Shown here one piece after another: positions 48,340 through 60,010 of a DNA stretch of 64,000 nt. Position 1 is the stretch's first letter. The number at the start of each line of letters is the position of its first letter. The notes under the pieces are model-generated. The model searched no databases. It was not told where the DNA came from and saw only the letters and a program-made list of their open reading frames with translations. The stretch spans positions 4,092,001 through 4,156,000 of the forward strand of contig JAWQUS010000023.1 in the NCBI GenBank assembly GCA_036365455.1, read 5' to 3'. This DNA comes from Macrosoma leucophasiata. Its lineage: Eukaryota > Arthropoda > Insecta > Lepidoptera > Hedylidae. Position numbers and translations under genes: made by a program.

Positions 48340-49590
48340 TTAGAGAACCCTATGAAGGGGTCGAAAAGGACCAGATGCCGGCGGGGTCGCGGATGTGTGT
48401 GATGCGTTCCCGTGACCCCGGGGGGGTTCAGTTATAAGTCTTACACTACCCTCGCCCTGTTCCCCTTGACAGCGAAAAAAAGTCGTGAAGCTGACGCAGT
48501 TTCTTGTCTGCAGTCTGTACACAAGTACGTAAATCTACATCAGCTTTGCAAGCATAAGCTAAACTAAGTGAGCTGAGCCTCAGCGTTCGGTCTGGGCAGG
48601 TACCTCCGGGCGATGTAAACTAGGGGTACAGTTATGCGACCCGCATAACTATCTATAGTTTACAATAGGTATCGCGTATACTTTATCATGAATGCAACTA
48701 TGTACTCTACTTGAGCCTCCACCCACTCTCCACCCCCCGAATGAATGAATCATGGCGCAATAGGGATGTTGAATAGGCATACAGTCACTACTTTTTATTA
48801 TTACATATGAACGCGACTAGCAAGTGGGATATAAAGATACAAAAATAATGAAAATCGGAGTTGAATCGTATGGGATAGAAGAACTTGAAAGTGATGAAAA
48901 TCTGTGCAAAATAAAGTTAACTTTTAAATTAAAAGTAATCTCACTACGAGTATATGTATGCGGCAGGTCTCGAGACGGCACTAGTACTCGTATACCTACT
49001 TCATCAGCAGTCAGCGAGCGCAGAAGGCACTCCAGCCTAAGGGTCGTAGCTCACTACAGCCACCCGGCACCCGACCAGCACCGCCTCGTTTTACGGCGGC
49101 CTCTCCTCGTCGACGGGTGGTCCACGGGCGAACGACGCGATGTTACTTGTGAAAAACTCGCAAACAGCGTGCGGTCCACTTGGGAACAGCGCGTTGGCAA
49201 TGCAAAGTCATCGCAAGACAAGCTAGTGGTCACCGAGTGGTACACTCGCCGCCCGCGCTGCGGTCCAGGCCATACGGAGCGCAGTTGATGTAATGAGCGC
49301 AGACCGCTCGTGCCGGGTGGCTCTAGTGAGCTATGGCCCTAAGCGCCTTCGGCCGTTTTGAACGTAAAGTACGAAAGCGGAACATACAGAGAGACAGACA
49401 AATAAACACATTTTCGCATTTATATTAATGGGTAAGTAGGGATGTATTAGTCAATACAAAGTTAGACTTACATTAGATTTGGGACGAATCATAAGAATAC
49501 GTATTGTTATGCCAAATAAACCCATGAATCAACGAACTTCTACTGATTGTGTATCGTGTATCACCATTGAATAATTATTAGATACTAGCT
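48340..49590. other. Intergenic, no supported gene
   Basis: Contains a scrap shared with 46514-46560 (gcctccaccca...cgaatgaatgaat at about 48715-48752) and a GC-rich part at 49005-49340 with only unsupported ORFs. The end (49390-49430, acagagagacagacaaataa then acac) resembles the 3' end of the repeat at 49591. Confidence 0.35.
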
Positions 49591-49780
49591 GTTGCCCGCG
49601 GCTTCGCGCGCGTTGATGTCGTTTTATAAATAACTAAGTAGGTACCTAACCTATCTTCTTTCTCAAAATCAGCTCTATCTCTGTACCAAATTTCATTAAA
49701 ATCGGTTCAGTCGATTTGGACGTGAAAAGGTAACAGACAGACAGAGTTACTTTCGCATTTATAATATTAAGGTTTATTGT
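49591..49780 (+). repeat. Common lepidopteran dispersed repeat
   Basis: Starts ctagctgttgcccgcggctt then cgcgcg and ends cagacagacagagttacttt then cgcatttataatatt, a pairing I recall as one of the most frequent repeats in moth and butterfly genomes. No coding. Confidence 0.6.
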
Positions 49781-49796
49781 TTTTGGATCATCATAG

Positions 49797-50045
49797 AATT
49801 TCTTCTACTGGAAGAGTATTCTTCCACTAGTGCAGTCAGTTAACCGAACAATGGCGGTCAAACCATTCCAATGGGGCGGTAGTAAGTGCAATAACGCAAG
49901 ATGGATAGCATTTTCCTGCGATAAAACACCCGCCATTGTGATCGCCAATCCGCATGATGATTATGGCACATCCCGCTTAACGGAGGTTTTGGTCCAGCAG
50001 TGGACATCTCCATCAGTCTTCGGCAGATATGATAATGATGACTCC
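49797..50045 (+). repeat. Repeat B, complete sense copy
   Basis: ttcttccactagtgcagtca, accgaacaatggcggtcaaa, gcgataaaacacccgccatt, gatgattatggcacatcccg, then the RTE-like end ggtccagcagtggacatctc and cagatatgataatgatga. Confidence 0.7.
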
Positions 50046-51179
50046 TCGGTTTCCCCGACTCAGATTTGAAGTCGAGACCTCATACCCAGCCTTAGTAACC
50101 TGGCCACTAAACCATTGACACAGAAAAATAATCTGACATAATACAGACATACATAAATTAATTGGGGGTACTACGGCGATCAGCTGATACGCAATTTGTA
50201 TTATTATTATGTACAGTTACGTAGGTGTGATAGACACACACACATGTATAGCCGGGCGGGATTTCCTCAGGCCGAGACATAGTTATTGGCCGCGCTCAGC
50301 GTTTACAGCGCTTCGAAATAAAAATATATTCTGCAGTGCACGTTAGTCACTTTACTCTATCGATAAATTAACTTAATATTTTGTTAAAAGTATTTTAATG
50401 TTAATAAAATTGTAGTGATAAATTCACATAGTAAAAACATAGAAATAGTAAATAAAATTAGAATTCCATACAACAAACATTTGTTTCTTCAACGCGACAT
50501 AAACAACAAAGTTGTTATTCTCTCAACAATAAAAGTAGTAAAAATACTTTTACAATCATATCCTTTTACCACATACCAATAACAAAAGGAATTGTATTTG
50601 AATTCTACCTGAGTCTCACTAATACCTGGCTGCCTGCAAAAAGTCATCGGCCGTAAGCGTTGAAAGAAAAAAAAAAACGTTATAAACAAATAAAGGTCAT
50701 TGCACGTTGCCGGCAAGTCAGCGGCTGGAGCGCTTCACTTCGAATCACAGCTGAGCTCGCAAGGCGGACACCTGACGTCGCAACCCCCCCTCCCGCTCCC
50801 TCCTCGCCCTCCCGCCGCCATCAGCTGTTAATGTAGCTTCCACCCGCCTTTCCCCTTCGTTTGTGTAATGCGAGGAGGCAAGGCCAAAATGGATTAGGTG
50901 CCATCAATTTTTTTTACTTATTTTTTATCCACATCCCGCGCTATCGATCAAACGTGCCCGTCGATCACTGATTACACTCGGAATCATAAAATGCACTTAT
51001 CATAGTCATGCATTAAACCGCACACAATTACCGACTAAAACGATATCGACGACATCACCGCCCGATAAATAAATGATACGCTTACCACATCGCGATCGAT
51101 TTTATAAGTAGACACTGGAGAACAACAAAAATGCCAACTTTTAATAATATATCGCACATTATGCCTGCCAAATGAATAA
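50046..51179. other. Upstream region of the ZSWIM-like gene
   Basis: No repeat recognised. Contains a CA run (about 50230-50247) and a C-rich patch (about 50785-50825: cccccctcccgctccctcct). The last 1.1 kb before the CpG-rich start could hold promoter-proximal regulation, but no specific site can be named. Confidence 0.35.
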
Positions 51180-51960
51180 TTTATTGTAGTGTCGATTCGG
51201 GGCGCGCATCCCCGCGCGGGGCTCGCGGGGCGGGCCGCGGCGGGCGGAGGTGGGGGGGAGCGGCGCACGCGGGGCGCGGAGAGCACGTCAGTCCGCGCCG
51301 AGCGGCCGAGCGAGCGCTATGGCTTCGTGTGCGCCGCGCGCCTGCTGCCGGCCGCGCGCCCCGCCGACGTTGCTCGACATCACGGCGAAAATCGTGGCCG
51401 CCGCGATTCCCTTCCAACGCATAGAGGAGCGGTACGAGCGCATCCCGGAGCCGGTGCAGCGGCGGGTGGTGTACTGGTCATTCCCGCGGGACGAGCGCGA
51501 CATATGCATGTACTCATCGCTGGCACGCGCGCCCCCCGACGACCACCGGAACATCGCATTCTGCCGCGGTCTCAAGCTGCTGGAGGCCGGGTGCGTCGAG
51601 AACGTCCTACAAGTCGGTGAGTGTCCGCGAGCGCGCCTGCGCCTGTTTACTAATACGCGCCTCGCCCACCGCCACCGCACCGTATAAATAAAAACCTCGA
51701 CGTGTGCGATCGATAGCCAGCTCGCGGGAATTATTCATGCGTCGGGTGAGATTAGGGCTCCGGGTGCTGCGGCCGCGACGCCGGACCGCCAAAGGCTCGA
51801 GCGGCGCTTTCGAAACTCGTGAAATTCGGCTAACATTACCATAACTGGTAGTCCCGTTACCATAGGGAACGAGCCTACGCGACGCGAGAGCACGCATCAC
51901 CGTCGCGGTACATCACCGCCTGACTGGCGGCCGCGAATAAACAATATTAATTGGCCGTTT
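51180..51960 (+). promoter_or_regulatory. CpG-rich island with probable transcription start
   Basis: GC content and CpG frequency jump sharply at about 51195 and fall again towards 51960, in an otherwise AT-rich neighbourhood. The arthropod initiator consensus TCAGT occurs at 51288-51292, about 30 bp before the ATG at 51319. No TATA box is seen at the right distance. A start site here is inferred. Confidence 0.5.
51319..51616 (+). CDS. ZSWIM4/5/6-like protein, first coding exon
   Basis: ATG 51319 (context gagcgctATGg) opens 99 codons plus one base, ended by donor GTGAGT at 51617. Reading further upstream in frame has no ATG. After a Cys/Arg/Pro-rich start the protein reads [20 protein letters not shown], then [40 protein letters not shown] and [16 protein letters not shown]. 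The PEPVQRR(I/V)(V/F)(Y/F)WSFPR(S/N/D)ER(D/E)ICMYSS block is the conserved N-terminal region of metazoan ZSWIM4/5/6 proteins, which carry a SWIM zinc finger further on and are linked to cullin-RING ubiquitin ligase function. VENVLQV followed by a phase-1 intron fits the family, where GFHLSG follows. The rest of the gene is beyond the window. Confidence 0.78.
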
Positions 51961-54900
51961 TTATTTCCATAGGGTCGCTCCTTTATTGCCGGGCGTGGGA
52001 GGTTACATATTCATTTGCTTATCTGCCATCGAGCTTCCGTGCCGCTCTTTTGTGACCGTTTTGGGCACTGCACTCGGTCTCTGAGCCGACAATTTTCGGA
52101 TACCGTCTGGCGCTAGTGCGTTAAAGTATGTCGAGTGCCGGTTGATCGCTCCATATAAATTCTCAGTGGTTCCCACACCAACGAACTGAGTCACGTCACG
52201 ATTTACTATCCGCCCACTTGATGTTCAAAGCAAAATAACGTAGGATGCAAATTTCCCTCGCCTTGAGTAAGGATTAAGTCTTCTACGTAAATTATAGGTC
52301 ACCATAGGTCATGTTTTGCTCTTATTTGAATACCTATAAACGTTTGAACTACATACTTTGAACAGTATTTTCAATAACCAATCCCTTCTATCGAATAACG
52401 AAATAGTGATTAGGTACATACTTTTTGGAAAATACTTATAGGTAAGTAGATGGGTACATTTTTAATGTTTACTGCCTGACCCGGCAACAAACGTCGTTCT
52501 GCCATACAATAAATATTATAGACACTTTTTTTTTTAATCAAGCGAGTCAGTTAACCAATGCAAAACTACAACCTAGTTTGACTGCTGAGTTTATCGCGAA
52601 AAGACACACGAGGCGGTTTGTTTTATAACATTTATAGAAGAAGGTTTAAAGGCCAAATAAATATCAAGCACTGCTAACAAACTCAGGTAAAAAATAATGG
52701 CGAGATCGGAATGATTACCACTGGAATCGATAGATATTTTTGCTATTAAAAGTTTAACAGCTATGTAAAATTTTTTACATTAAAAACTGGAATATCATAA
52801 TGTAATTCAATGAAACGGTCGATGGAATATCAAAAATAACTTGCTTTGCTGACACCATTAAGCAGCGACTGGTTACAAAACGAGAAATGCCTGATTCGTG
52901 AACGCGGATAAAAGAAAAAAAGGTTACAATGATCGAAAACGAACCCCATACACTAAGCGGCGCATACACTTATTATTGTCATGCAAACATTCAAAAAATC
53001 ATATGCAAGTCTGTATAAGATTTAAATATATCAAATGTTAATAGGTTTATCTGATCGATCCAATCCATTCGAATCGGGACCGTCGCCGTCTGGGATGCAC
53101 ACGATTGAATTATTGATAAGTTACCCCACTTTCTTCGATCAATTTTTGGACTTATTAGACCGGTGACTTTAAAATAACAGATTACCTTGTGGAACGGCAC
53201 CAAAAAGCTCTTTTATTTCTTCTGCCAACCTTAATCTTCTTCCCAGAAACTCCGTTTGTTAATGTTGTATGTCTAAATTGCCGCTTTGTGTGTTCACAGT
53301 GAATAATCGTTAAAGATTCATTCGTCAGTATCAAATTTATGAACCTCCGACGTATTGGATTGGAAGTACAATGAGTGAAGAATATTTAAGTACAAAATTG
53401 ATCATAGATTATTTAATAGGAACGATTCGGCGTCCATCGTGATGGAGACTTTAATTTTTAAACCCCCCACAGGTACTTTCCAACCCATTTCTGTATGGCA
53501 TTGGTTAATCATTCATCGTCCAACATTGTAAGGCTCTCATCATGCTCTATAATTTTGTCCGGGTGTGCGTCATCTAGATATAAATGATTGATTTATCCAC
53601 ATGCGATGCTAATGTATTATTTATTACGTGGCGCTTTGGGTCTATTTTGGGGTGGAGCGATTAAATTTTTAATTGTATCTGTCAATCACGATGTTTTTTT
53701 TTGCTTTTATCTTTATCGAATACGTTGATTTGTACGATTTATTTACATTTTACGACACGCGTTATAGATATCTTTGTGAGATAATATTGTTCTTGTCAGC
53801 TGCTTATGTTATACTTAATAGTTTTTATAGAACTACTATTGCGCATGTTGATAAATCTTTACATGCAGTACATTGTATGCCTCAGAAATTAATAATATTG
53901 TTGAAATTCATAGTAGTATATGTAGATTCATTAATATCATTTCATAATAAAGTATGTTTACATACCTACACATATTACACATATGTAATTAACTGTGTAT
54001 TGCATCTGTGTAGAGTAAATCATACAATTTCATCTCACAGACATCATTCCTTCACCAGTAGTTTCTTTCTTGTAGAATGGTATGTGAGAAGTATTTTGTA
54101 GTAGTACGAGATTGTGGTGGGTCAGTTTGTAAAATACATATTAATTAACTGTCAGTTATTTGGAGCATTACCTTGTTTCGAAAGAAATAACTTTGATCCT
54201 GTTTCCGTCATTTTAGTTTTATGATAAAAATGCTCAATCGGAGTGAGATGCATTTAGTATTTTGAAGTAAAAACTTTTCTAGCATAGTTGTGATTTGGAA
54301 GTAGATGAAACGAAAAAGTCACAGTAAAAAGAGATAGGCACATAAACTCATAAGATTTAACGTGGGAGAAAATGAGATAGGAAGCATTTTACATTGTCTC
54401 TTATGAAGGTTTCTACCACGTCTGTACATATGTTTTTTTTATTTGAGTTACCTAAAATCTATTACAATTATTCCGTATCAATCCCTTTAGATTTCATCAA
54501 TATAGTATCTCACTCTATGAGTTTTTTATCCGAGAATCTCACTCAAGAGTCGCTCGTTATTCAATTATTACTTATAAAATTTACACGAAATCAGTCAATG
54601 TTAATGTTTTAAGTATTGTTTTAGAAATACATTCATGAGATTTACCAATTTTTAAAATATTTCATTATCAATAGCTTAAATTCGCTAAGCATCAAAAATA
54701 CACAAATGTAATACAACACGCATAATTTCATGCTGTCTGAATTTCCACGGAAGGACTTTGATGTTAATAACCGTCGCTCCAATTATAACTTGTTTTTACA
54801 GTTAACATTACCAAAATTATTTTTTTATGACACTTAATTCTTTTCCCACTATTATAAATATCTAATGTACAATCTTACATAAAGCTTTCGTCACGTGATG

Positions 54901-56255
54901 TTCTTAGAAGGTTTACTTTATTGCTAGCTATGATTCATACGTGATGATCTTTGATATCCTGTGAGCATTTTTCCTGGGAACTTGGGGTATTTGGGTTTTT
55001 GTAGTCGAACATCTTCTCGGTAGGCGATAAGGTGTTCAACAAATCTATTTGTAAATATAATGCTGTTGACATCGTCAGGTGTGACGAATTTAAATGAGCA
55101 TGTATAAAATATAACGAAGTTGTGAACAAAATATTTTAATATAATATCTGTACGTTTTTGACAGTGTCAACATAAGGTCATGCAGGTTTAAAATTAGAAT
55201 GTTATGTCTGTAGTCTGTACTCAATTAAGATAGACATAAAAGTAGCTTCGACTTCTGATACAAGACTAGTAATCCGGTCTGGAATTTGGGAAGACAAGTT
55301 GATAAGCTATTCTATTGATTCAAAATTAGTTTATACGTGTATTATAACACAAATTATGTTCTTTTCTATCTATCTAATGTTTAATTCCAAACAATTGTTA
55401 ATTTTGAATCTGACTGAATAAGTGCTTATCAACGTAACCAAAAGACATTACTGGATTAATAGACTAGAATTAAGAAGAAAGAAGAATGAGCAATGATTAT
55501 ATTTACCTGCAGAATCAATTTCAATATTTTATTTCATTAACTTAAACAACAGACTGATTTACCACGCTAGACCCGAATCTATCAAGGCACCTTGACCCGC
55601 CATTAAAAATCCAATTCCACATGAATCACCATCACTATTTGACAGGTCCAAATTATAATATACAACTGTCAATTCAAATAATTTCCTCGACATTCATTGA
55701 TTGTACGTCATTCAAAAAGGTCATGCTGGAGTTCATGTCGCAATGAATATAATCACGTTTGGAATAACGAAGTATTTATAACATATTTTTTTGGAAACGT
55801 AAAACATTCAACACTACTACACGCTTTTTTTCCTAAAGATGCAATTAGAAGTATAATTCTTGGGTGTATGGACGTACAAATTGTACATCCGTTTCGTCGG
55901 GTATATTTTAAGTCTCATGTAACAAGGGACGAGTCCATGAAGTCTAGTCATTAATTCGTTGCATTTGATCTTCAGATGATCAGAATTTCCTGTCAAGATT
56001 TCTTTTATTCGAGCTTCAGATTCAGACTACTACCCATTACTATCCAGCGATTTATTTTTTATTTAAATTAAGCTAATTTTGAAATGCTTACAGTCTTATC
56101 GTTCGAATGACGTATAACATACCTAGTCTATGTCTATGTAAGTGTTCCCTTTCAATAAGCTCATATTAATAATTCAATTAACTGATCTCTTGTATCACCG
56201 GTATCTGTACCTATCTGGAAGTGCTCATTCTACAGTTTTCTTTTCTGTGGTAGTT
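51617..56255 (+). other. First intron of ZSWIM-like gene, repeat-poor part
   Basis: I find no Repeat A, SINE, LINE or RTE fragment in this 4.6 kb, in strong contrast to 0-50 kb. The sequence is AT-rich; ORFs such as 53673-54101 and 54394-54612 look like chance. No second exon (expected to begin near GFHLSG) was found. Confidence 0.45.
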
Positions 56256-56261
56256 ATCGTC

Positions 56262-56450
56262 ACTCCAGGCACAAGACGTCCACTGCTGGACAATCAATGC
56301 CTTTCCCAAAGACCTCCTCCCCCACAACAGTTTGTGAGTCATGCATTAGAAAATACGCCATAATCGCCACACTAGACAGGGCTTTTATCGCGGGACGCTG
56401 CTCATCCTCCGTTGTTATTTTTGCTACCGGCCTATTGGAATTATTTATTT
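56262..56450 (-). repeat. Repeat B, decayed antisense copy
   Basis: acaagacgtccactgctgga (RTE-like end, reversed), ccccacaacagtttgtgagt, atacgccataatcgccacac, tcgcgggacgctgctcatcc, ctaccggcctattggaatta. Here the 24-bp palindrome seen at 24453-24516 is absent, only its right half remains. Confidence 0.6.
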
Positions 56451-58472
56451 GATATTGTTCGGATGTAGGTGGAAGTAGGTATGTAATGATTATTGATTGC
56501 CGATTTAGGTGTGATGCAGATAATTGTGTTATCTTTATAAATCTCGTCTGCACTGCATTTGATTTAAATAGAAGCAACGTGCGTGCCAACAAGAACAAGA
56601 TCAACCAGTAACCAGCTATTAAATAAAACAGATTCAGAGTCAACAATGTTGTTTCACTTAATTAAACAGATAGTTCTTCTTGGATTTTTTATTACGTATT
56701 TCACGCTTATATGTTTTTTGTTTCTTAATTTCGTAGAACCTGTTCATTTCTTTTTCGCGTCCATGATCTAAACTCGACCTCATCTTCACTTTCGATGGTG
56801 ATTGAGGTCAAATTGGCTTATATTTTAATAAACTGTATCGATATCGATTAAGTTGTTAACATTCCGAATTCCTATTACGACGCCTCTAAAATGTAGATCG
56901 ACTCCGATCTTAATTTTAGATTCGTTCGTTTATGTCTACTTTCTCAAGAAAAATTGAAATGTTTAACTTACCTAAATCTATGTAATTGGTTCATTTATGC
57001 AATATAAAAAATCCGACACGATCGGCATGTTAGAGTAAAGAATGAGTACCTAGTATCTACATATTACCTTTTTTATTTGTGTATGGAATTTTTAGCATTT
57101 TACTACAAAATTCCATCTTCGTCAGACTTACAAATCAGCAGATGGAATTTAGAGAATATAATGAGTAAGTAACCTTTATTATTGTCATTTTATTATTTTA
57201 CTTCTTAGTACGAATAAAAGTTTTTTGAAACCCAATATCAGAAGTAGCCAGTGCACACATGGCGTTAATTCATTGTTGATGTAATGTCAATGCATCTGGC
57301 ACTCGGGTATTTCAATTTGCATAAGAAACTGACTATCTAGATCATAAGAAACTGACTATCTAGATACTGATATGGTTGTAGTCACTGTCCATATATATTT
57401 TTTCTGAGTATGACGCGTGCCGCAGTCGTTAGTTGACGCCAACATGGCAGTAATGATGTGATGAACATCTGGATTGGTGAGTGGATGGATTAAAAATACA
57501 TATTTGTCTACGGATCAGCTTCCATCCATTAAGTAGGGTGTTATAGTTGCTGGTCTAGAATTTTATCTAGAACTGTCTTGTGTTAGGTACCTGTGGTGTG
57601 TAAGACAACGCAATTCTCAAGAAAATAAAAATTGAAATCTCAAGATTATTAACCTTAAAATTGTCACGCATACATTAAGAAAATAAAAAAAAATTTCAAA
57701 AGAGAATTCAAAATTACAAGACAAGAAAAAAACTAAATTATTGGCTGAAGATGGAAAAATCTCAATCGAAAATCGAATTCTTTTTCTTCATACACAGCAA
57801 CAAAAATGAAGATTATTAAAGAAGCCACACAAGTTTCTTAGAAGAATTGTATTTAGCCCATAATGCAGCTGAACATTATGTCACAATCATAATACATTTT
57901 GTTAGAAAGAATGTGTTGAGTCACGACCAACCCAGATCAACAACAATACAACGCCAGTTCAGAATCCTAACACTGATCACATACCATATCTTGCCCTTAC
58001 AAAAAACATAGTTTGATTTTAGGAAGTACAGCTTCAGTTTTCTTATTGTGTGTACTTGCTTGTACATAATTAAATGTAATTCAATGTACAAGCAAGTACA
58101 TACATTGCTTGTACATTGAATTAGCACGTGTCGCACTATTACATATACAATTAGCACATTTATGTGCTCATTTAACTCTAACATTTTTAACCGACTCCAA
58201 ATAGAGCAGATTTTTTTTATTACGAAATTTAATAAAATGCTAGCATTGGTTAATAGAAATTATTGGTAATTGAATACTGAATATAGATTTGGATGCAAAA
58301 ACAAAAGGTGAAAATGCAGATGCTCTACCATTATTAAACGGTCAAGACACGAGAAACCGCCGGAGGCGAATGAAAATTGAGTTCAAGTGTCATATTTTTC
58401 TCGCTAGATACCGGGTTAAAGTCTAAAATCTACCACCTTAGCTGAAATTGTGAGAATCGCTTCAATGAAATT
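56451..58472 (+). other. Intron, unique-looking sequence
   Basis: AT-rich, with a tandem duplication of cataagaaactgactatcta then gat at about 57319-57364 and a cluster of inverted repeats at 58051-58123. No gene recognised. Confidence 0.4.
58051..58123. repeat. Overlapping perfect inverted repeats
   Basis: TGTACTTGCTTGTACAT (58051-58067) pairs perfectly with ATGTACAAGCAAGTACA (58084-58100). TAATTCAATGTACAAGCAA (58077-58095) pairs perfectly with TTGCTTGTACATTGAATTA (58105-58123). The middle segment is shared, so two 17-19-bp hairpins are mutually exclusive. Confidence 0.9.
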
Positions 58473-58748
58473 TACTGGTGGCAGAGCTCCAGTGACGGAG
58501 CTCGCAGGCGTAGGCACCACCGCATTACCTAATATACTTGCCGCTAAATCGTAGTGTTCAACACTATCGTGTTCCGGTCTAGTGGTAATGTACGGCCCTG
58601 TAATTTCCGGCACAGAGGCATAACACCTTAGGCCTCAGGAGTGGTAACGCATCTGCATTTTGACCTCTAGTCATTGTGTGGGTGCCTATAGGCACAATGT
58701 CAATGAGAACTGCATGCTTGTTTACCACTTTTATTACATAAAAAAAAA
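58473..58748 (+). repeat. Repeat A, complete sense copy
   Basis: actggtggcagagctccagt to actgcatgcttgtttaccac and ttttattacataaaaaaaaa. The first repeat-dense point after the quiet region. Confidence 0.87.
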
Positions 58749-59430
58749 TATATATATATTGAACCCGTCGAAAATGTTTCGGTGTCAATATTAGGATGCT
58801 TCTGAAGTGGTGCCCGAAAAATATTGCAACTTTTCGACCATACCAAGAATGTCAAAAGGCTAGCCCAAATCTCTGGCAAATCTGAGGAGTAGGTGCGGGT
58901 ATGCTAGTATACACGAATATGTATTTACCCCTTCTATAAGATAGGACCACGAAGTTATAGTCTTTTTTACGCGAAAAGAGTACATATCCATAAAACCGGT
59001 CGCGTATGTTGTAAAAATTATACTTAATATTTTATTATATTTAAATATAGATCCTGTTCATCAAGTATGTATCGTGATAGTTTACTTTTTGAGGTACCTA
59101 CCTACTTATTGTGCTGTTTGGCAAGGATCATTATTCAGATATCAAATGGTTTTGATTGTTGTTATTATAAAGCTATTATGTAGCATTAAACCAGATACCA
59201 GTTACCGAATCAATATTATTCCGTATAAATGTAGTAGGTGCCGTTAAGCACTACTGTGAGCATAAATAAAACTATATTTTCTGTACAATCTCTACATTTG
59301 GCCACAGATTCATTATCTGAGAAACACTGTGTGTGTTTATCACAAAATATTATCAGGCATTACACACCAAAAAACACATATCCCACCAAGATATCTAACT
59401 TATAATGTCATTTGAAGAGAGAATTGTCAT
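58749..59430 (+). other. Intron, nothing recognised
   Basis: AT-rich sequence without a supported gene or repeat; a short TA run lies at 58750-58760. Confidence 0.4.
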
Positions 59431-59439
59431 TGTCATTTG

Positions 59440-59653
59440 ACATTTGGGCAGAAGACTTCTAGAGTGGCGACCGCGTACCAGAAGACGAAGCGTAGGCAGG
59501 GCCCCCACGAGGTGGACCGACGACCTGGTGAAGTTCGCGGGCAATCGCTGAATGAGGGCGGCCCAGGACCGTACGTTGTGGCATTCTTTGGGGGAGGCCT
59601 TTGTTCAGTAGTGGACATCTTTTGGCTGAAATGATGATGATGATGATGATGAA
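59440..59653 (+). mobile_element. RTE LINE 3' fragment with TSD
   Basis: gggcagaagacttctagagt, gaggtggaccgacgacctgg, tttgggggaggcctttgttc, ttggctgaaatgatgatgat: the final part of RTE with its (ATG)n tail. TGTCATTTG occurs just outside both ends (59431-59439 and 59654-59662). Confidence 0.85.
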
Positions 59654-59794
59654 TGTCATTTGCTTCCCCTTGTTAACGTAGCTCTCATCCAATTTTGGAA
59701 TCCTGAGTTCAGGTTCCCGATAAGACAAATTCATCGCGTTATGAGGAGTTAGTTCTCAGATCACTAAAACTAGTGAATAGATCTTCCTCCTCGA

Positions 59795-60010
59795 TTTTTT
59801 TTTATGTTATGAAGCTGGCAAACAATCGTAAAGTTCACATAGATGTTAAGTGATCACCTACAAAAACCAGAGTTTAAAATGCAGATGCGTTGCCACCCCT
59901 GAGACTTAAGGGTGTTATGTCTCTGTGATAGTTATTACAAGTACTTCGGTGATAGGCAATGCGGTGGTGCCTACGGCCTCAAGCTCCTAAGCCTGGAATT
60001 CTTCCACCAG
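59795..60010 (-). repeat. Repeat A, antisense copy with small deletions
   Basis: tttttttttatgttatgaag and ctggcaaacaatcg to ggaattcttccaccag; the central ctgaccggaacac part is missing. Confidence 0.75.

Noticed and set aside
48824..49288. 154-residue ORF upstream of the ZSWIM-like gene
   Set aside because: Composition shifts abruptly from AT-rich to GC-rich along it, and no domain is visible.
51189..51620. 143-residue and antisense 130-residue ORFs in the CpG island
   Set aside because: Overlapping frames of the ZSWIM-like exon; only the frame from 51319 shows a conserved family block and ends at a good donor.
53673..54101. 142-residue ORF in the intron
   Set aside because: AT-driven Phe/Ile/Leu/Tyr-rich reading without a domain; looks like chance.
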